Assembly (NCBI GenBank): GCA_015654525.1
Contig: JAATGT010000139.1
Span: 1-38,141 of the forward strand
Reading direction: 5' to 3'
DNA from: Bacteroidales bacterium
GTDB taxonomy: Bacteria > Bacteroidota > Bacteroidia > Bacteroidales > Paludibacteraceae
DNA: 38,141 nucleotides
Shown: in pieces, positions 27,100-35,662 of the stretch
Position numbering within the stretch: the stretch's first letter is position 1
Layout of the letters: every line of letters begins with the position of its first letter
The notes under the pieces: model-generated
The model's database searches: none
What the model was told of the DNA's origin: nothing
The model's input: only the letters and a program-made list of their open reading frames with translations
Program-made: the position numbers and the translations under genes

Positions 27100-28236
27100 T
27101 TAATCGTTAAGCAACATAGGCATCAACAGCATTAGGATTTCTTCATTTTCCTCATTTTCAAATGGAAGAATTAAACCGGCACGTGAAGCATCTGACAATT
27201 CGAAAATAATATCGGAAGCATTGATATTTCCCAGAATTTCGATCAGGAATGATGATTTAAAACCAATCTTGATCGGATCGGCATCAAATTGGCAACTGAT
27301 TGTTTCTTCGGCCGAGATGGAAAAATCAATATCCTGTGCCGAAATATGAATCTGGTTGGCATTGAAAGCCAGCTTCACCAGGTTACTGGCCTGATTAGCA
27401 AAAACAGAAACACGTTTTAAAGCATTCAGCAGAGTTACCCGATCAATAATGATTTTAAGTGGATTATTCTTAGGAATCACTCCGTTATAATTTGGATAAC
27501 GTCCTTCCACCTGACGGCAAATCATGGTATAGTTAGCCAACTTAAAATGAGCATTTTTACTATCAAAACGAATTTCGACTTCACCACTTTCTTTGGGCAA
27601 AATATTTTTAAGCATCGTAGATGGTTTCTTTGGCAAAATAAAGTTTACCGTTTCTTCACTTTCCACCGAAGCCGATGTATGCGACGTTTTATAACGTACC
27701 AGTTTATGAGCGTCAGTTGCCACTAAGGTAAGACTATCGCTGGTGATATCGAAAAACACACCATTCATTACCGGACGTAATTCATCATCGGCCGTACAGA
27801 AAAGCGTTTTTGATATTCCGTTTGAAAGAGTTGTAACCGGCAAAACCAATGAGCGGGCATCATCTTGCAACTGAGGCATGCGTGGATATTCATCACCGTT
27901 TTGACCAATAAAATTATATGACCCATTGGCAGATGTAATCACCATAGCCAAATTAGATTCATTAATAGTGAATGTAAGCGGTTGTTCTGAAAACTCCCGC
28001 AATGTATCGAGCAATAAACGCGATGCAACTGCTACTTTTCCTGTTCCTTCAGCTGTTTCAACTTCCATTGATGTAATCAACGTAGTTTCAATATCTGAAG
28101 CAGTCATGGTTAACTTATTACCTTCGAGCTGGAGCAGAAGGTTATCAAGAATGGGCAATGAATTTTTGCTGTTTATTACACGACTAATGGCTTGTAAATG
28201 GCTCAAAAGATCGGTGCTTGATACTATGAATTTCAT
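27100..28236 (-). CDS. dnaN: DNA polymerase III beta sliding clamp
   Basis: A 378-residue clamp made of three similar domains of about 120 residues. It opens with MKFIVSSTDLLSHLQAISRVI and ends with the conserved MLMPMLLND, close to the canonical clamp C-terminus that lines the hydrophobic protein-binding pocket. Other family features are the LVATDAHKLVRYK segment in the middle domain and the EGRYPNY motif. Dimers encircle DNA and tether the replicative polymerase, MutL/MutS and ligase. It is not next to dnaA here; the neighbour is an exonuclease gene. A -7 promoter match lies 43 bp upstream, and an 11-bp tandem array lies about 240 bp upstream. Confidence 0.97.
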   Translation of the reverse strand: MKFIVSSTDLLSHLQAISRVINSKNSLPILDNLLLQLEGNKLTMTASDIETTLITSMEVETAEGTGKVAVASRLLLDTLREFSEQPLTFTINESNLAMVITSANGSYNFIGQNGDEYPRMPQLQDDARSLVLPVTTLSNGISKTLFCTADDELRPVMNGVFFDITSDSLTLVATDAHKLVRYKTSHTSASVESEETVNFILPKKPSTMLKNILPKESGEVEIRFDSKNAHFKLANYTMICRQVEGRYPNYNGVIPKNNPLKIIIDRVTLLNALKRVSVFANQASNLVKLAFNANQIHISAQDIDFSISAEETISCQFDADPIKIGFKSSFLIEILGNINASDIIFELSDASRAGLILPFENEENEEILMLLMPMLLND

Positions 28237-28278
28237 GTTCTACAGTTTTTGTTATTAGGTACTACTGAATTAAAGGAA

Positions 28279-28286
28279 CAAATGTA
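28279..28286 (-). promoter_or_regulatory. -7 element of the dnaN promoter
   Basis: TACATTTG on the minus strand exactly matches TAnnTTTG, 43 bp before the start codon. The -33 position is only T-rich. Confidence 0.5.
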
Positions 28287-28470
28287 GTGATTTTTTTAAA
28301 TAAAAGAAAATTAGATTGCTGTTTTTCGATAAAATGTTCCGTACTCTGCTTTTGTTTACATCAAAATGAAAAATATCTATTCCCGTCAATCAGCTAAAAT
28401 AGCGGTGAAAAATAATTTTTATCAAACAAACACTCATCTTTGATCTATTATTCGTCTATCAGTTCTTCGA

Positions 28471-28536
28471 ATATCTATCGTTCATCTACCGCTTATCTAC
28501 CGCTCATGAACCGCTGATGAACCGCTCACCAACCGT
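28471..28536. repeat. Six 11-bp tandem repeats (TCATCTACCGC type)
   Basis: The units are ATATCTATCGT, TCATCTACCGC, TTATCTACCGC, TCATGAACCGC, TGATGAACCGC and TCACCAACCGT, in exact 11-bp register. Weaker related units extend the array on both sides (for example TCATCGTTTAT at 28548). Eleven base pairs is about one helical turn and does not preserve a reading frame. Confidence 0.8.
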
Positions 28537-28638
28537 TGGGAATATATTCATCGTTTATCATGACCTCACTCGGTACCCGATCATTCATGCGCAGCATAAA
28601 TACATTTATAATGATTAACCGCAACAGGTCAAAAAACT

Positions 28639-28694
28639 AAAGTCAACCCATGAACCATTGAGTTTTCGGGTTCAATGATTCATGGGTTGACTTT
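28639..28694. terminator. Strong bidirectional hairpin
   Basis: A 16-bp perfect stem (28639-28654 with 28679-28694) is followed, after a 2-by-2 mismatch, by 5 more pairs, with a 10-nt loop. T runs flank it on both strands (CTTTTT at 28691-28696; minus strand TTTTTT from 28636). It probably ends the second ECF operon, 110 bp after its last stop. Confidence 0.8.
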
Positions 28695-28806
28695 TTAATT
28701 ATACTATAATGTCGCTCCGACGGAGCTTAGACATCAACTTTATAGGTTCAGTAAAATCCGTGTATTCTGTGCGCGAATTCTTATCTAAACGACATTGGAT
28801 ACGGAT

Positions 28807-29727
28807 TTAGAAATTCAGTATCAACCCGAGTGAAACGGCTCTTAAGTCAGGTCCTTTGTCGGATTGGAAAATACTGGTAAGCGAGTATTTGGCATACACA
28901 CTAAATGCTCCATAACCCATTTGCCCATACAAATCGAATGAAAGGGGTGAGGTGTTGAGGCCTTTACTTTCGGTACTCGACACCGTATTTCCATTTGCAT
29001 CTTTGTATTTAATTTTATATGCAGCGTATGTATTTATCCCTGCAATTGCACCGATGGAGGCAAAAGCATTATGATTGCGCCCAAAAGTAGGTTGCCACTC
29101 AAGCAGTAAAGGTATAGTGATATGGAATGTTTTAAGTCGGCTGAAGTCATAAGTTACACCTGCCGGAGCATCATACACGTTTGTAACCCCATTGACTTCA
29201 AGCAGATGTTTATTCATATCTAAAACATAATTATGCCAGTCGAACCCAATACCTGTAGTCAGACCCAGATTGTTGTGATAGATAGGCAGAATTTTTTCGA
29301 TCAGATTTACAAAGAATTCTTTGGACGATTCGGCTTTTAACGACACTCCGGCTATATTATTCATTTTAAAATTATGATCAACGATGTTTATGAATCCAAC
29401 TCCGATACCAGCCCAGTGTGGCTCCATTGAATAGCTACGGTTATGTTTCCGACTTGGTTTATTCAGAAATGGGATTTGAAGACCAACAGCTTCCATCACC
29501 GTCCATTTTTCGTAACTCTTCCCGTCGCTAAAAACCCCTTCGTATATAGGCTTATAGGGTAGCGAATCAGAATCGAGAACTTTTACTTTCATTTGGCCAA
29601 TACTATCTTCCAAATGAATCACCTTTTTATTAAAACGGACTGTGGTATCATTTCGGGTCGGCTCAATGGCATGCAAAGACAACACACCTAAAAAGGTTGC
29701 CAACAGTAGTAAACTATACTTTCTCAT
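28807..29727 (-). CDS. Outer-membrane beta-barrel protein, last gene of the second ECF module
   Basis: A 306-residue exported protein with a signal peptide (about 1-20, ending SLHAIE). Residues from about 100 alternate short amphipathic strands with Gly-rich turns (HWAGIGVGFINIV; FASIGAIAGINTYAAYKIKYK), and the chain ends in VSLGLILNF, with the C-terminal Phe typical of barrels. It resembles PorT-like OMP_b-brl proteins. It follows a sigma gene, an anti-sigma gene and a DUF protein on the same strand with short gaps, so it is likely the envelope end of that regulatory set. Confidence 0.75.
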   Translation of the reverse strand: MRKYSLLLLATFLGVLSLHAIEPTRNDTTVRFNKKVIHLEDSIGQMKVKVLDSDSLPYKPIYEGVFSDGKSYEKWTVMEAVGLQIPFLNKPSRKHNRSYSMEPHWAGIGVGFINIVDHNFKMNNIAGVSLKAESSKEFFVNLIEKILPIYHNNLGLTTGIGFDWHNYVLDMNKHLLEVNGVTNVYDAPAGVTYDFSRLKTFHITIPLLLEWQPTFGRNHNAFASIGAIAGINTYAAYKIKYKDANGNTVSSTESKGLNTSPLSFDLYGQMGYGAFSVYAKYSLTSIFQSDKGPDLRAVSLGLILNF

Positions 29728-29753
29728 TGCTCTTAATTATTAATTGTTTGTAT

Positions 29754-30206
29754 TTATTTTTTCTTTAATATTAATTTCAGTACATCTTCCGAATCATTTT
29801 TCGATTCAATATAGATGAGTGTGATTTTATGCTCTGCGTTAAGCACTTCGTTGAATAAGATCAGCCTATAGAGCTGCCCTTTGCGTGGAAGCTGGAGGTA
29901 GATAGATGTAGGAACTCCATTTGCAACTACCTGCTTCACCTTCTTGGCTCCGACCTGGTCTTTCTGAAGACATTTTCGTATAAAGTCGGCCGCAGTAGGG
30001 TTATTCTTAATGGTTATACTTTTGAAAAGAGAGAAATCATAGCCATCTAACATTTCATCTGTCAGTTCAACCATCACAACTCCTTTTCTTTCACCATACT
30101 GATCAAATACTTTGCTGATTTGCAAATCATTCTGAGCTTTCAGACCCGGAACAGCCACAAATCCGGCCAGTAGCATCAGGATAAAATACTTTTTTATTGA
30201 TCTCAT
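29754..30206 (-). CDS. Exported protein of the DUF4252/DUF6108 type, unknown function
   Basis: A 150-residue protein with a signal peptide (about 1-24, ending GLKAQ). The mature part begins with ISKVFDQYGERKGVVMVELTDEML, a pattern I associate with small Bacteroidota proteins encoded next to ECF sigma genes. It ends with a basic KLILKKK tail. It has no catalytic motif and no Cys in the lipobox position, so it is probably a soluble periplasmic protein. It lies between the anti-sigma and the beta-barrel genes, 19 nt and 26 nt away. The family assignment is from memory of the pattern and not certain. Confidence 0.6.
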   Translation of the reverse strand: MRSIKKYFILMLLAGFVAVPGLKAQNDLQISKVFDQYGERKGVVMVELTDEMLDGYDFSLFKSITIKNNPTAADFIRKCLQKDQVGAKKVKQVVANGVPTSIYLQLPRKGQLYRLILFNEVLNAEHKITLIYIESKNDSEDVLKLILKKK

Positions 30207-30225
30207 TTCTATGTTTTTTTATTTT

Positions 30226-30708
30226 TTACTTTTCTGTAGATGAAAACACGTCGAGCTGCTGCTCAATTGATTCATTTTCGTTCAGACTTTTAAACCCTTC
30301 CTCCACTTCGTTCGTCGACGAAGAAACATCCACCAGGGATGCCAAAGCCTGAGATTTTATGGTATGCATATTGCTTACTTTATGACCATCTATAAATGCA
30401 TAATTGGCTTTATTATCAGCTGTAAACCGCTGTATACTGAACAGGCCTAAAACAACTACAGCCGCCACACTTGCCCAACGTATATAAGGAAGGAGGCTGA
30501 CATGCTTTTTCGGAGCTTTACGGTCGAAATGGCCTAAAATGACCTGCTCCGGTTTATACTTATCAGGCAAATCCCGTCTCGAAAGAAACGCCTTCAGCTG
30601 CCTCTCTTCATCGCCGGTAGTTAACCCTTCGTAATATTTTTCAATCAGCTTATCAGCCTCTCTGTTATTTATTTTGATATTTATCTTTATTCTCATACTG
30701 TTGTCCAT
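30226..30708 (-). CDS. Single-pass membrane anti-sigma-like protein
   Basis: A 160-residue protein with a charged N-terminal cytoplasmic region (about 1-70, including ADKLIEKYYEGLTTGDEERQL, typical of Bacteroidota anti-sigma heads). It has one transmembrane helix (about 73-93) and a short periplasmic tail rich in Ser/Glu. The start overlaps the sigma gene stop by 16 nt. The inferred role is to bind and restrain the upstream sigma factor. Start at residue 5 (MRIKINIK) is an alternative. Compare the first module, where the corresponding protein is fused to a barrel. Confidence 0.72.
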   Translation of the reverse strand: MDNSMRIKINIKINNREADKLIEKYYEGLTTGDEERQLKAFLSRRDLPDKYKPEQVILGHFDRKAPKKHVSLLPYIRWASVAAVVVLGLFSIQRFTADNKANYAFIDGHKVSNMHTIKSQALASLVDVSSSTNEVEEGFKSLNENESIEQQLDVFSSTEK

Positions 30709-31193
30709 TTTATATATTCCTCACGAACCTTTTTTCGGGCTCTCGACAAATTAACTCTCACTGCCTCCACATTGGTACCGGTAATTTCGGCAATCTCGTC
30801 CACTTCATACTCTTCCATATCCTTCATTTTGATAATGGCCTGTTGCAAGGGTGGCAGATTCTCAATAATCTTCTGCAGAACCTCTTCTGTATTTCTTCGT
30901 TCGAGCTGCAGGTAAGGATTATCAGTACCTGCACGTGCATAATACGACTCATCCAACGAATCCTGCCTGTTTTTCACTTTCAACCTGTCCAGACAATGAT
31001 TCTTTGTCACCGTTGTTGCAAAGGCAGCCGGACTATCATACTTGTCTAACGAATCACGCGTATGCCAAAGCTTGAGAAGAACTTCCTGTACGGCATCTTC
31101 TGCTTCCTGCTCTTCCACAAGTATTCGTTGCGCAATGTGGAATAACTTATCGCGTATGGGCAGTATCTCTGCCTTAAATCGTTCCTGACTCAT
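30693..31193 (-). CDS. ECF-family RNA polymerase sigma factor
   Basis: A 166-residue sigma factor with region 2 (about 10-75, including EEQEAEDAVQEVLLKLWHTR and the FATTVTKNHCLDRLK segment) and region 4 (about 105-160, with MEEYEVDEIAEITGTNVEAVRVNLSRARKKVRE). It heads a four-gene minus-strand set: sigma, anti-sigma, DUF protein, barrel. The region 4 wording is of the type seen in Bacteroides ECF sigma factors that control envelope genes. A -7 box (TAACTTTG, minus strand, 31313-31306) lies about 115 bp upstream. Targets are unknown. Confidence 0.93.
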   Translation of the reverse strand: MSQERFKAEILPIRDKLFHIAQRILVEEQEAEDAVQEVLLKLWHTRDSLDKYDSPAAFATTVTKNHCLDRLKVKNRQDSLDESYYARAGTDNPYLQLERRNTEEVLQKIIENLPPLQQAIIKMKDMEEYEVDEIAEITGTNVEAVRVNLSRARKKVREEYIKWTTV

Positions 31194-31397
31194 TTAATAG
31201 ATTGACGATTGAATGGGGGAAAACATAACATCGAAAACGATTATTTCTTTGATGATTTTAAATTTCTTTGATAATGAAATATTTAATTAGAAAAAACAAA
31301 CCTTGCAAAGTTATGTTTATTTTTCAATGCCTATTTTATTCCTCCTTGGAGATATCAAAATATTTATTAATCTCTAAATAATTTTAGCTTCTGAAAT

Positions 31398-31428
31398 TTT
31401 GTCATACAGAAACTATGTCGTATGTTTG
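31398..31428 (+). promoter_or_regulatory. Promoter of the arsR-arsN2-gshAB unit
   Basis: TTTG (31398-31401), 19 bp, TATGTTTG (31421-31428) is a full match to the Bacteroides consensus. Transcription would start near 31435, after the upstream in-frame ATG at 31415. This favours the start at 31448. Confidence 0.75.
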
Positions 31429-31435
31429 CGACATA
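31414..31435. promoter_or_regulatory. Probable ArsR operator overlapping the -7 element
   Basis: TATGTCG (31414-31420) and CGACATA (31429-31435) are perfect inverted copies. The 8-bp spacer is exactly the -7 box. A dimeric repressor bound here would block RNA polymerase directly. Confidence 0.65.
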
Positions 31436-31447
31436 AAACATTCCATT

Positions 31448-31762
31448 ATGAGAAAACCGGAAGTATTTGATAAAGAGCTACAAGATCTGGCTTGCTTTGC
31501 TAAAGTAATTTCGCATCCTGCACGATTAGCCATTTTGAAATATCTAGCTGAAACAAAAACCTGCATATCAGGCGATATATCGGACAAATTACCTTTAAGC
31601 CGTACTACTGTTTCACAACACTTAAAAGAGTTGAGAGATATGGGCTTGATAAGCGGCGAAATAGATGGATTAAAAATTAATTATTGCCTGTGCAGTTCTT
31701 CCATTTCAAAATCAATTTCTATGTTGAATAGATTTTTTAAAAGAATAGAGGAAAAAGAGTAG
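31448..31762 (+). CDS. arsR: ArsR/SmtB-family metalloid-responsive repressor
   Basis: A 104-residue winged-helix repressor (start at 31448; an in-frame ATG at 31415 lies inside the promoter). The recognition helix region is SGDISDKLPLSRTTVSQHLKELRDMGLI (about residues 41-68). Cys occur at positions 16, 39, 80 and 82. Cys39 precedes the helix-turn-helix, and Cys80/Cys82 are in YCLC after it. Together they could form a trigonal As(III) or Sb(III) site, though metal identity is not proven. It is the first gene of a three-gene plus-strand set and probably represses its own promoter through the inverted repeat at 31414-31435. Confidence 0.88.
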   Translation: MRKPEVFDKELQDLACFAKVISHPARLAILKYLAETKTCISGDISDKLPLSRTTVSQHLKELRDMGLISGEIDGLKINYCLCSSSISKSISMLNRFFKRIEEKE

Positions 31763-31828
31763 GAATACAGTAATCAAAAACTGCCCAGAGACTAAAATCA
31801 CAATTGTGCTTTATAAATTGTATCTGAA

Positions 31829-32272
31829 ATGATGAACCAGATTAACTATAGAATTTCTACCAATAAAGATTTGCCTCAAATAATAAAACTGATTTCGGAT
31901 AGCAATCTACCTATTGTAGATCTAATTGAAGGCAAACAGCTCTTTGTTGTGGCTGAAGTCAGCGCCCAAATAATTGCTTGTGCGGGACTGGAAATTCACA
32001 AAGAAAACGGATTGTTTCGCTCGTTGGCAGTAAGCCCAAGTTACCGGAACATGAAAATAGGTAAAGATATATTCACCAAGATCATTGCTTTAAGCAGAAA
32101 AAATCAAATAAAGCAACTTTATCTCTTGACCACTACAGCTGATTTATACTTTAGAAGAGGAGGATGGAAAGAAATTGACAGAACCGAAGTGCCTGATAAA
32201 ATACGTTCAACTTCAGAATTTTCATCAGTGTGTCCATCAACAGCAATGTGCATGAAATATCAACTCCACTAA
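31829..32272 (+). CDS. arsN2: GNAT acetyltransferase, ArsN2-like
   Basis: A 147-residue GNAT-fold enzyme using acetyl-CoA. The central strand/turn FRSLAVSPSYRNMKIGKDIF (residues about 72-92) is the CoA-binding motif A region. The C-terminus carries STSEFSSVCPSTAMCM (about 127-142), which I recognise as the ArsN2-type signature. ArsN enzymes acetylate the amino group of arsinothricin or phosphinothricin and give resistance. Its place directly after arsR (66 nt) and before gshAB (27 nt) supports a role in arsenical or electrophile detoxification. The true substrate is unproven; other amino-acid-like toxins are possible. Confidence 0.72.
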   Translation: MMNQINYRISTNKDLPQIIKLISDSNLPIVDLIEGKQLFVVAEVSAQIIACAGLEIHKENGLFRSLAVSPSYRNMKIGKDIFTKIIALSRKNQIKQLYLLTTTADLYFRRGGWKEIDRTEVPDKIRSTSEFSSVCPSTAMCMKYQLH

Positions 32273-32299
32273 TATAAAACATATTTTTTGAAATAGTAT

Positions 32300-34615
32300 A
32301 TGAAATTGAATCTGAACTTTACGAGTAATAAATTTCTTCCGAAAGGCAATGTTTGGCTAAAAGGATTATTTGGCATTGAAAAAGAAAATATCCGTGTTGA
32401 CAAACAAGGTGTAATCTCTCAGATTCCCCATCCGGCTGTATTTGGGGACAAGCTCAAACACCCTTACATCACCACCGATTTCTCGGAAAGTCAGGTTGAA
32501 ATGATTACTCCTCCCCTACCCGACATTAAGCAGGCATTGGGATTCCTGGAGGTAATTCACGACATAGTCAGCACAGAGCTAACCGACGAATTACTTTGGC
32601 CTCAGAGCATGCCGCCCATCCTACCCAACGAAGAGAGCATTCCCATTTCGCATTATTCAGCTATCGGAAAGAGAGATGCAGAGTACAGACAGAATCTGGC
32701 TTTGAAGTACGGACGAAAGAAGCAGACACTTTCGGGTATACATTTCAATGTTTCTTTGAATGAGAATTTGTTGAATCTGCTGTATCAAAACTCAGGACAA
32801 GATGCACCTTTTGATGAATTTCAGGATGAAATATACTTAAAAATTACCCGTCAGGTATTACGAAACAGATGGCTCTACGTACTGATATTTGGTGCGAGCC
32901 CTATTGTTGATGACACATTTGAATTGAGATGTAAGAATTTTCCGGTTCACATATGTACCAAAACCCGCGGTTTATCTCTTCGAAACAGCTGCTTTGGGTA
33001 CGGAAACCTGGAAGAGTTATATCCGGATTATAGCAGCACCAGCGCTTACCTTCAGAGCATAGATACTATGGTGGCAGAGAAGAAACTTCTTGCACCCAAA
33101 GAATTGTATGCGTCCGTGAGGCCCAAATTTATCAATAATTCAAAAGCAATATCTTATGCTGAATTGAGATTTATCGATATTAACCCGCTGAGCAAGGTCG
33201 GTGTCACTCCCGAAATGCTGCATTTTCTCCATTGGATAGTTATTTACGGATTACTAACCGACGAACCGGATGATTTTTCGACACAACACCAGGCTATTGC
33301 AAACGCCAACTACCGGAATGTTTCGCTATATGGCTTAAAGAGTGAGCTCGATTTAGCAACTATGTACGGCTCAACGCTAAATGCATGGGATGAAGCTAAA
33401 AGAATAATTCTCGACATGCAAAAGCTGTATGCTGAGCTCAGTATTGAGAACGTGGACTGCTTTAAAACATTACAATATTGCCTCGAAATGGTCAACCATC
33501 CGGAAAAAAGGATTGTTCAGCTAGTTTTAGGTAACACAGACAAAAAAGGATTTATACCCTTTCATCTGGAAAAAGCACAAAACTACTTTGAGGACACCCA
33601 GCGAAACACCTATAACTTCAAAGGATTGGAAGATATGGAACTTTCAACACAATTGATCCTTCGCGAGGCTGTACGCCGTGGTATCAGGTTTGACATTCTG
33701 GATAAAGGTGAGAATTTTATTCGGCTGAAACGGGACAATAACATTCAATACCTTTGTCAGGCAACCAAAACATCATTGGATAACTATGCCAGCATCCTGG
33801 CTATGGAAAATAAAGTAATAACTAAACTGATTCTGAACGAACACGGCATTCGGGTTCCCAAAGGGCTTAATTATGCAGACAGACTTACAGCAAAAGCTGA
33901 TTTTCTCTATTTCAGAAATAAGGCAGTGGTAATTAAACCCAAATCAACTAATTTCGGTTTAGGCATTACCATTATCAAAAAGAATGTTGACACTAGCGTA
34001 TTTGAAAGAGCTATTGACATTGCTTTTGATAATGACTCGAGCATTCTTATCGAAGAATTCATTGAAGGTAAAGAGTTTCGGATATTTGTAATGAATGATG
34101 AGGTAGTTGGTATTCTTCATCGCGTTCCGGCAAATATTACCGGCAATGGTATACAGAGTATTCGGGAACTGGTTGTTGAAAAAAATAAAGATCCGTTACG
34201 TGGAAAAGGTTATCACACACCGCTGGAAAAAATTCAATTAGGAGAAGCTGAAATGATGTTCTTAAATGCTCAGAATAAAAATTTCGATTACATCCCCCGC
34301 ATGAATGAAACAATATATCTACGCGAGAATTCAAATATAAGCACCGGTGGTGACAGTATTGATTTTACAGACGACATTCCCGATTCGTATAAAAAGATTG
34401 CAATTAAGGCTGCTCAGGCATTGGCTGTGCAAATTACCGGACTTGATATGATTATTCCCGATTACACACAGGAAGCAACGGACGATAACTATGCTATTAT
34501 AGAAATGAATTTCAATCCGGCTATACATATTCACTGCCATCCGTACAAAGGACAGAACCGGCGGTTAAATGAAAAATTACTCGATCTGCTTGGATTTCCG
34601 ATCGCAGACCAATAG
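32300..34615 (+). CDS. gshAB: Bifunctional glutamate-cysteine ligase/glutathione synthetase
   Basis: A 771-residue fusion that makes glutathione in two ATP-dependent steps. The N-terminal ligase (about 1-450) has FGIEKENIRVDKQG, SQVEMITPP and GIHFNVSLNE, typical of the GshA half. The C-terminal ATP-grasp (about 488-765) has VVIKPKSTNFGLGI, LIEEFIEGKEFRIFV and MNFNPAIHIH, the metal/ATP-binding end. The length matches GshF/GshAB fusions (about 750-780). The gene follows arsN2 by 27 nt with no terminator seen between. No arsenic pump or arsenate reductase is nearby, which is unusual for an ars-type set. The ligation order and the fusion are clear; regulation is inferred. Confidence 0.93.
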   Translation: MKLNLNFTSNKFLPKGNVWLKGLFGIEKENIRVDKQGVISQIPHPAVFGDKLKHPYITTDFSESQVEMITPPLPDIKQALGFLEVIHDIVSTELTDELLWPQSMPPILPNEESIPISHYSAIGKRDAEYRQNLALKYGRKKQTLSGIHFNVSLNENLLNLLYQNSGQDAPFDEFQDEIYLKITRQVLRNRWLYVLIFGASPIVDDTFELRCKNFPVHICTKTRGLSLRNSCFGYGNLEELYPDYSSTSAYLQSIDTMVAEKKLLAPKELYASVRPKFINNSKAISYAELRFIDINPLSKVGVTPEMLHFLHWIVIYGLLTDEPDDFSTQHQAIANANYRNVSLYGLKSELDLATMYGSTLNAWDEAKRIILDMQKLYAELSIENVDCFKTLQYCLEMVNHPEKRIVQLVLGNTDKKGFIPFHLEKAQNYFEDTQRNTYNFKGLEDMELSTQLILREAVRRGIRFDILDKGENFIRLKRDNNIQYLCQATKTSLDNYASILAMENKVITKLILNEHGIRVPKGLNYADRLTAKADFLYFRNKAVVIKPKSTNFGLGITIIKKNVDTSVFERAIDIAFDNDSSILIEEFIEGKEFRIFVMNDEVVGILHRVPANITGNGIQSIRELVVEKNKDPLRGKGYHTPLEKIQLGEAEMMFLNAQNKNFDYIPRMNETIYLRENSNISTGGDSIDFTDDIPDSYKKIAIKAAQALAVQITGLDMIIPDYTQEATDDNYAIIEMNFNPAIHIHCHPYKGQNRRLNEKLLDLLGFPIADQ

Positions 34616-35143
34616 AATCTGCAACTAATTTTTAGACGTTTCAAGCACAGGCATCTCTACAATAATGGCAGTTCCATGTCCCGGTTCACCAGAAATTGTC
34701 AGGCTGCCATTAAGCAAGTAGACCCTTTCCCGCATACCTATAAGTCCGTACGAATCGTATCGTGTTTTAAGATTTGAATCTATTCCTATCCCGTTATCAG
34801 CAATTTTTAAAATTATTTTATTATCAATAATATTTAGCGAAATCATCACTTCGGTCGCTTTTGAATGTTTTGCTACATTGCTTAAAGCCTCCTGAAGTAT
34901 TCTAAATAATGCAATCGATTGTTCTGGTTCTAAATTTAATTCATTTACAGGATAATCTACCTTACATGCTATTTTGTATCGTTCAGAAAATTCCACAATG
35001 TATAGCCTGGCAGCTTCAATAAAACCAACTAAATCAAGTAATTCAGGTCTAAGTCCTGTCATAATTTTACGGGTAGTTCTAATTGTGGAATCAAGAAGGG
35101 CATAAAGTTGTTCAAAGTTGGATGTTACTTTTTTTAGTTCTTC

Positions 35144-35146
35144 TTA
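35144..35146 (-). other. Second in-frame TAA in the multi-PAS kinase
   Basis: Codon 632 reads TAA between VIRSVK and EELKKVTSN, just after the phospho-acceptor helix. The frame is open again up to the normal stop at 34625. Confidence 0.9.
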
Positions 35147-35662
35147 TTTTACGCTTCTAATAACATTCTGCTTAAACATTCCCATATCAATTTTGAGGGC
35201 TATAAGCATTTGTCCTAATTCATCATGAATCTCCCTGGCCAACATCACCCGCTCTTCTTCACGAATATTTTGTAAATGAGCTGCAAAGCTTTTTAATTGT
35301 TGCTGAGAACTTTTCAACGCCTCTTCAACCAATTTTCGTTTTGTTATATTACGCACCATGGCAATAACTTTTTCCTCTCCAAAAGGTAATACAAAACATT
35401 CGAAAGCATTAACCCCATTCTTTAGAGTCATTTCATATTCAACAGACATTGTTGTTTTTTCCCCTAACGCTGCATCTATCGTATTCTTTAGTGTTCTGCC
35501 AATAGGATCAGGAAAAACATCTAACACAGCTTTATTTATAAAATCCTCAAATGGCAAAGCAAGATCGTCAGCATTCCCTGTTTTGAAGTCGAGAAAAACG
35601 CCTTTAGAATCTAAAATAAATATTAAATCAGGGATAGCTGTCAGAATAGACTTTGTATACTC

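Larger units (their letters stand above)
28237..28806. other. 570-bp non-coding region upstream of dnaN
   Basis: The region contains the dnaN promoter, an 11-bp tandem array (28471-28536), and a strong hairpin (28639-28694). No open frame with recognisable content was found on either strand. It separates dnaN from the second ECF module, both on the minus strand. Confidence 0.6.

Noticed and set aside
28471-28536. CRISPR array at the 11-bp tandem repeats
   Set aside because: There are no unique spacers, the units are far shorter than CRISPR repeats, and no cas gene is in the window.
31415-31447. Start of arsR at 31415
   Set aside because: The ATG lies within the operator and upstream of the -7 box, so it would not be on the mRNA; the start at 31448 gives a normal ArsR N-terminus.
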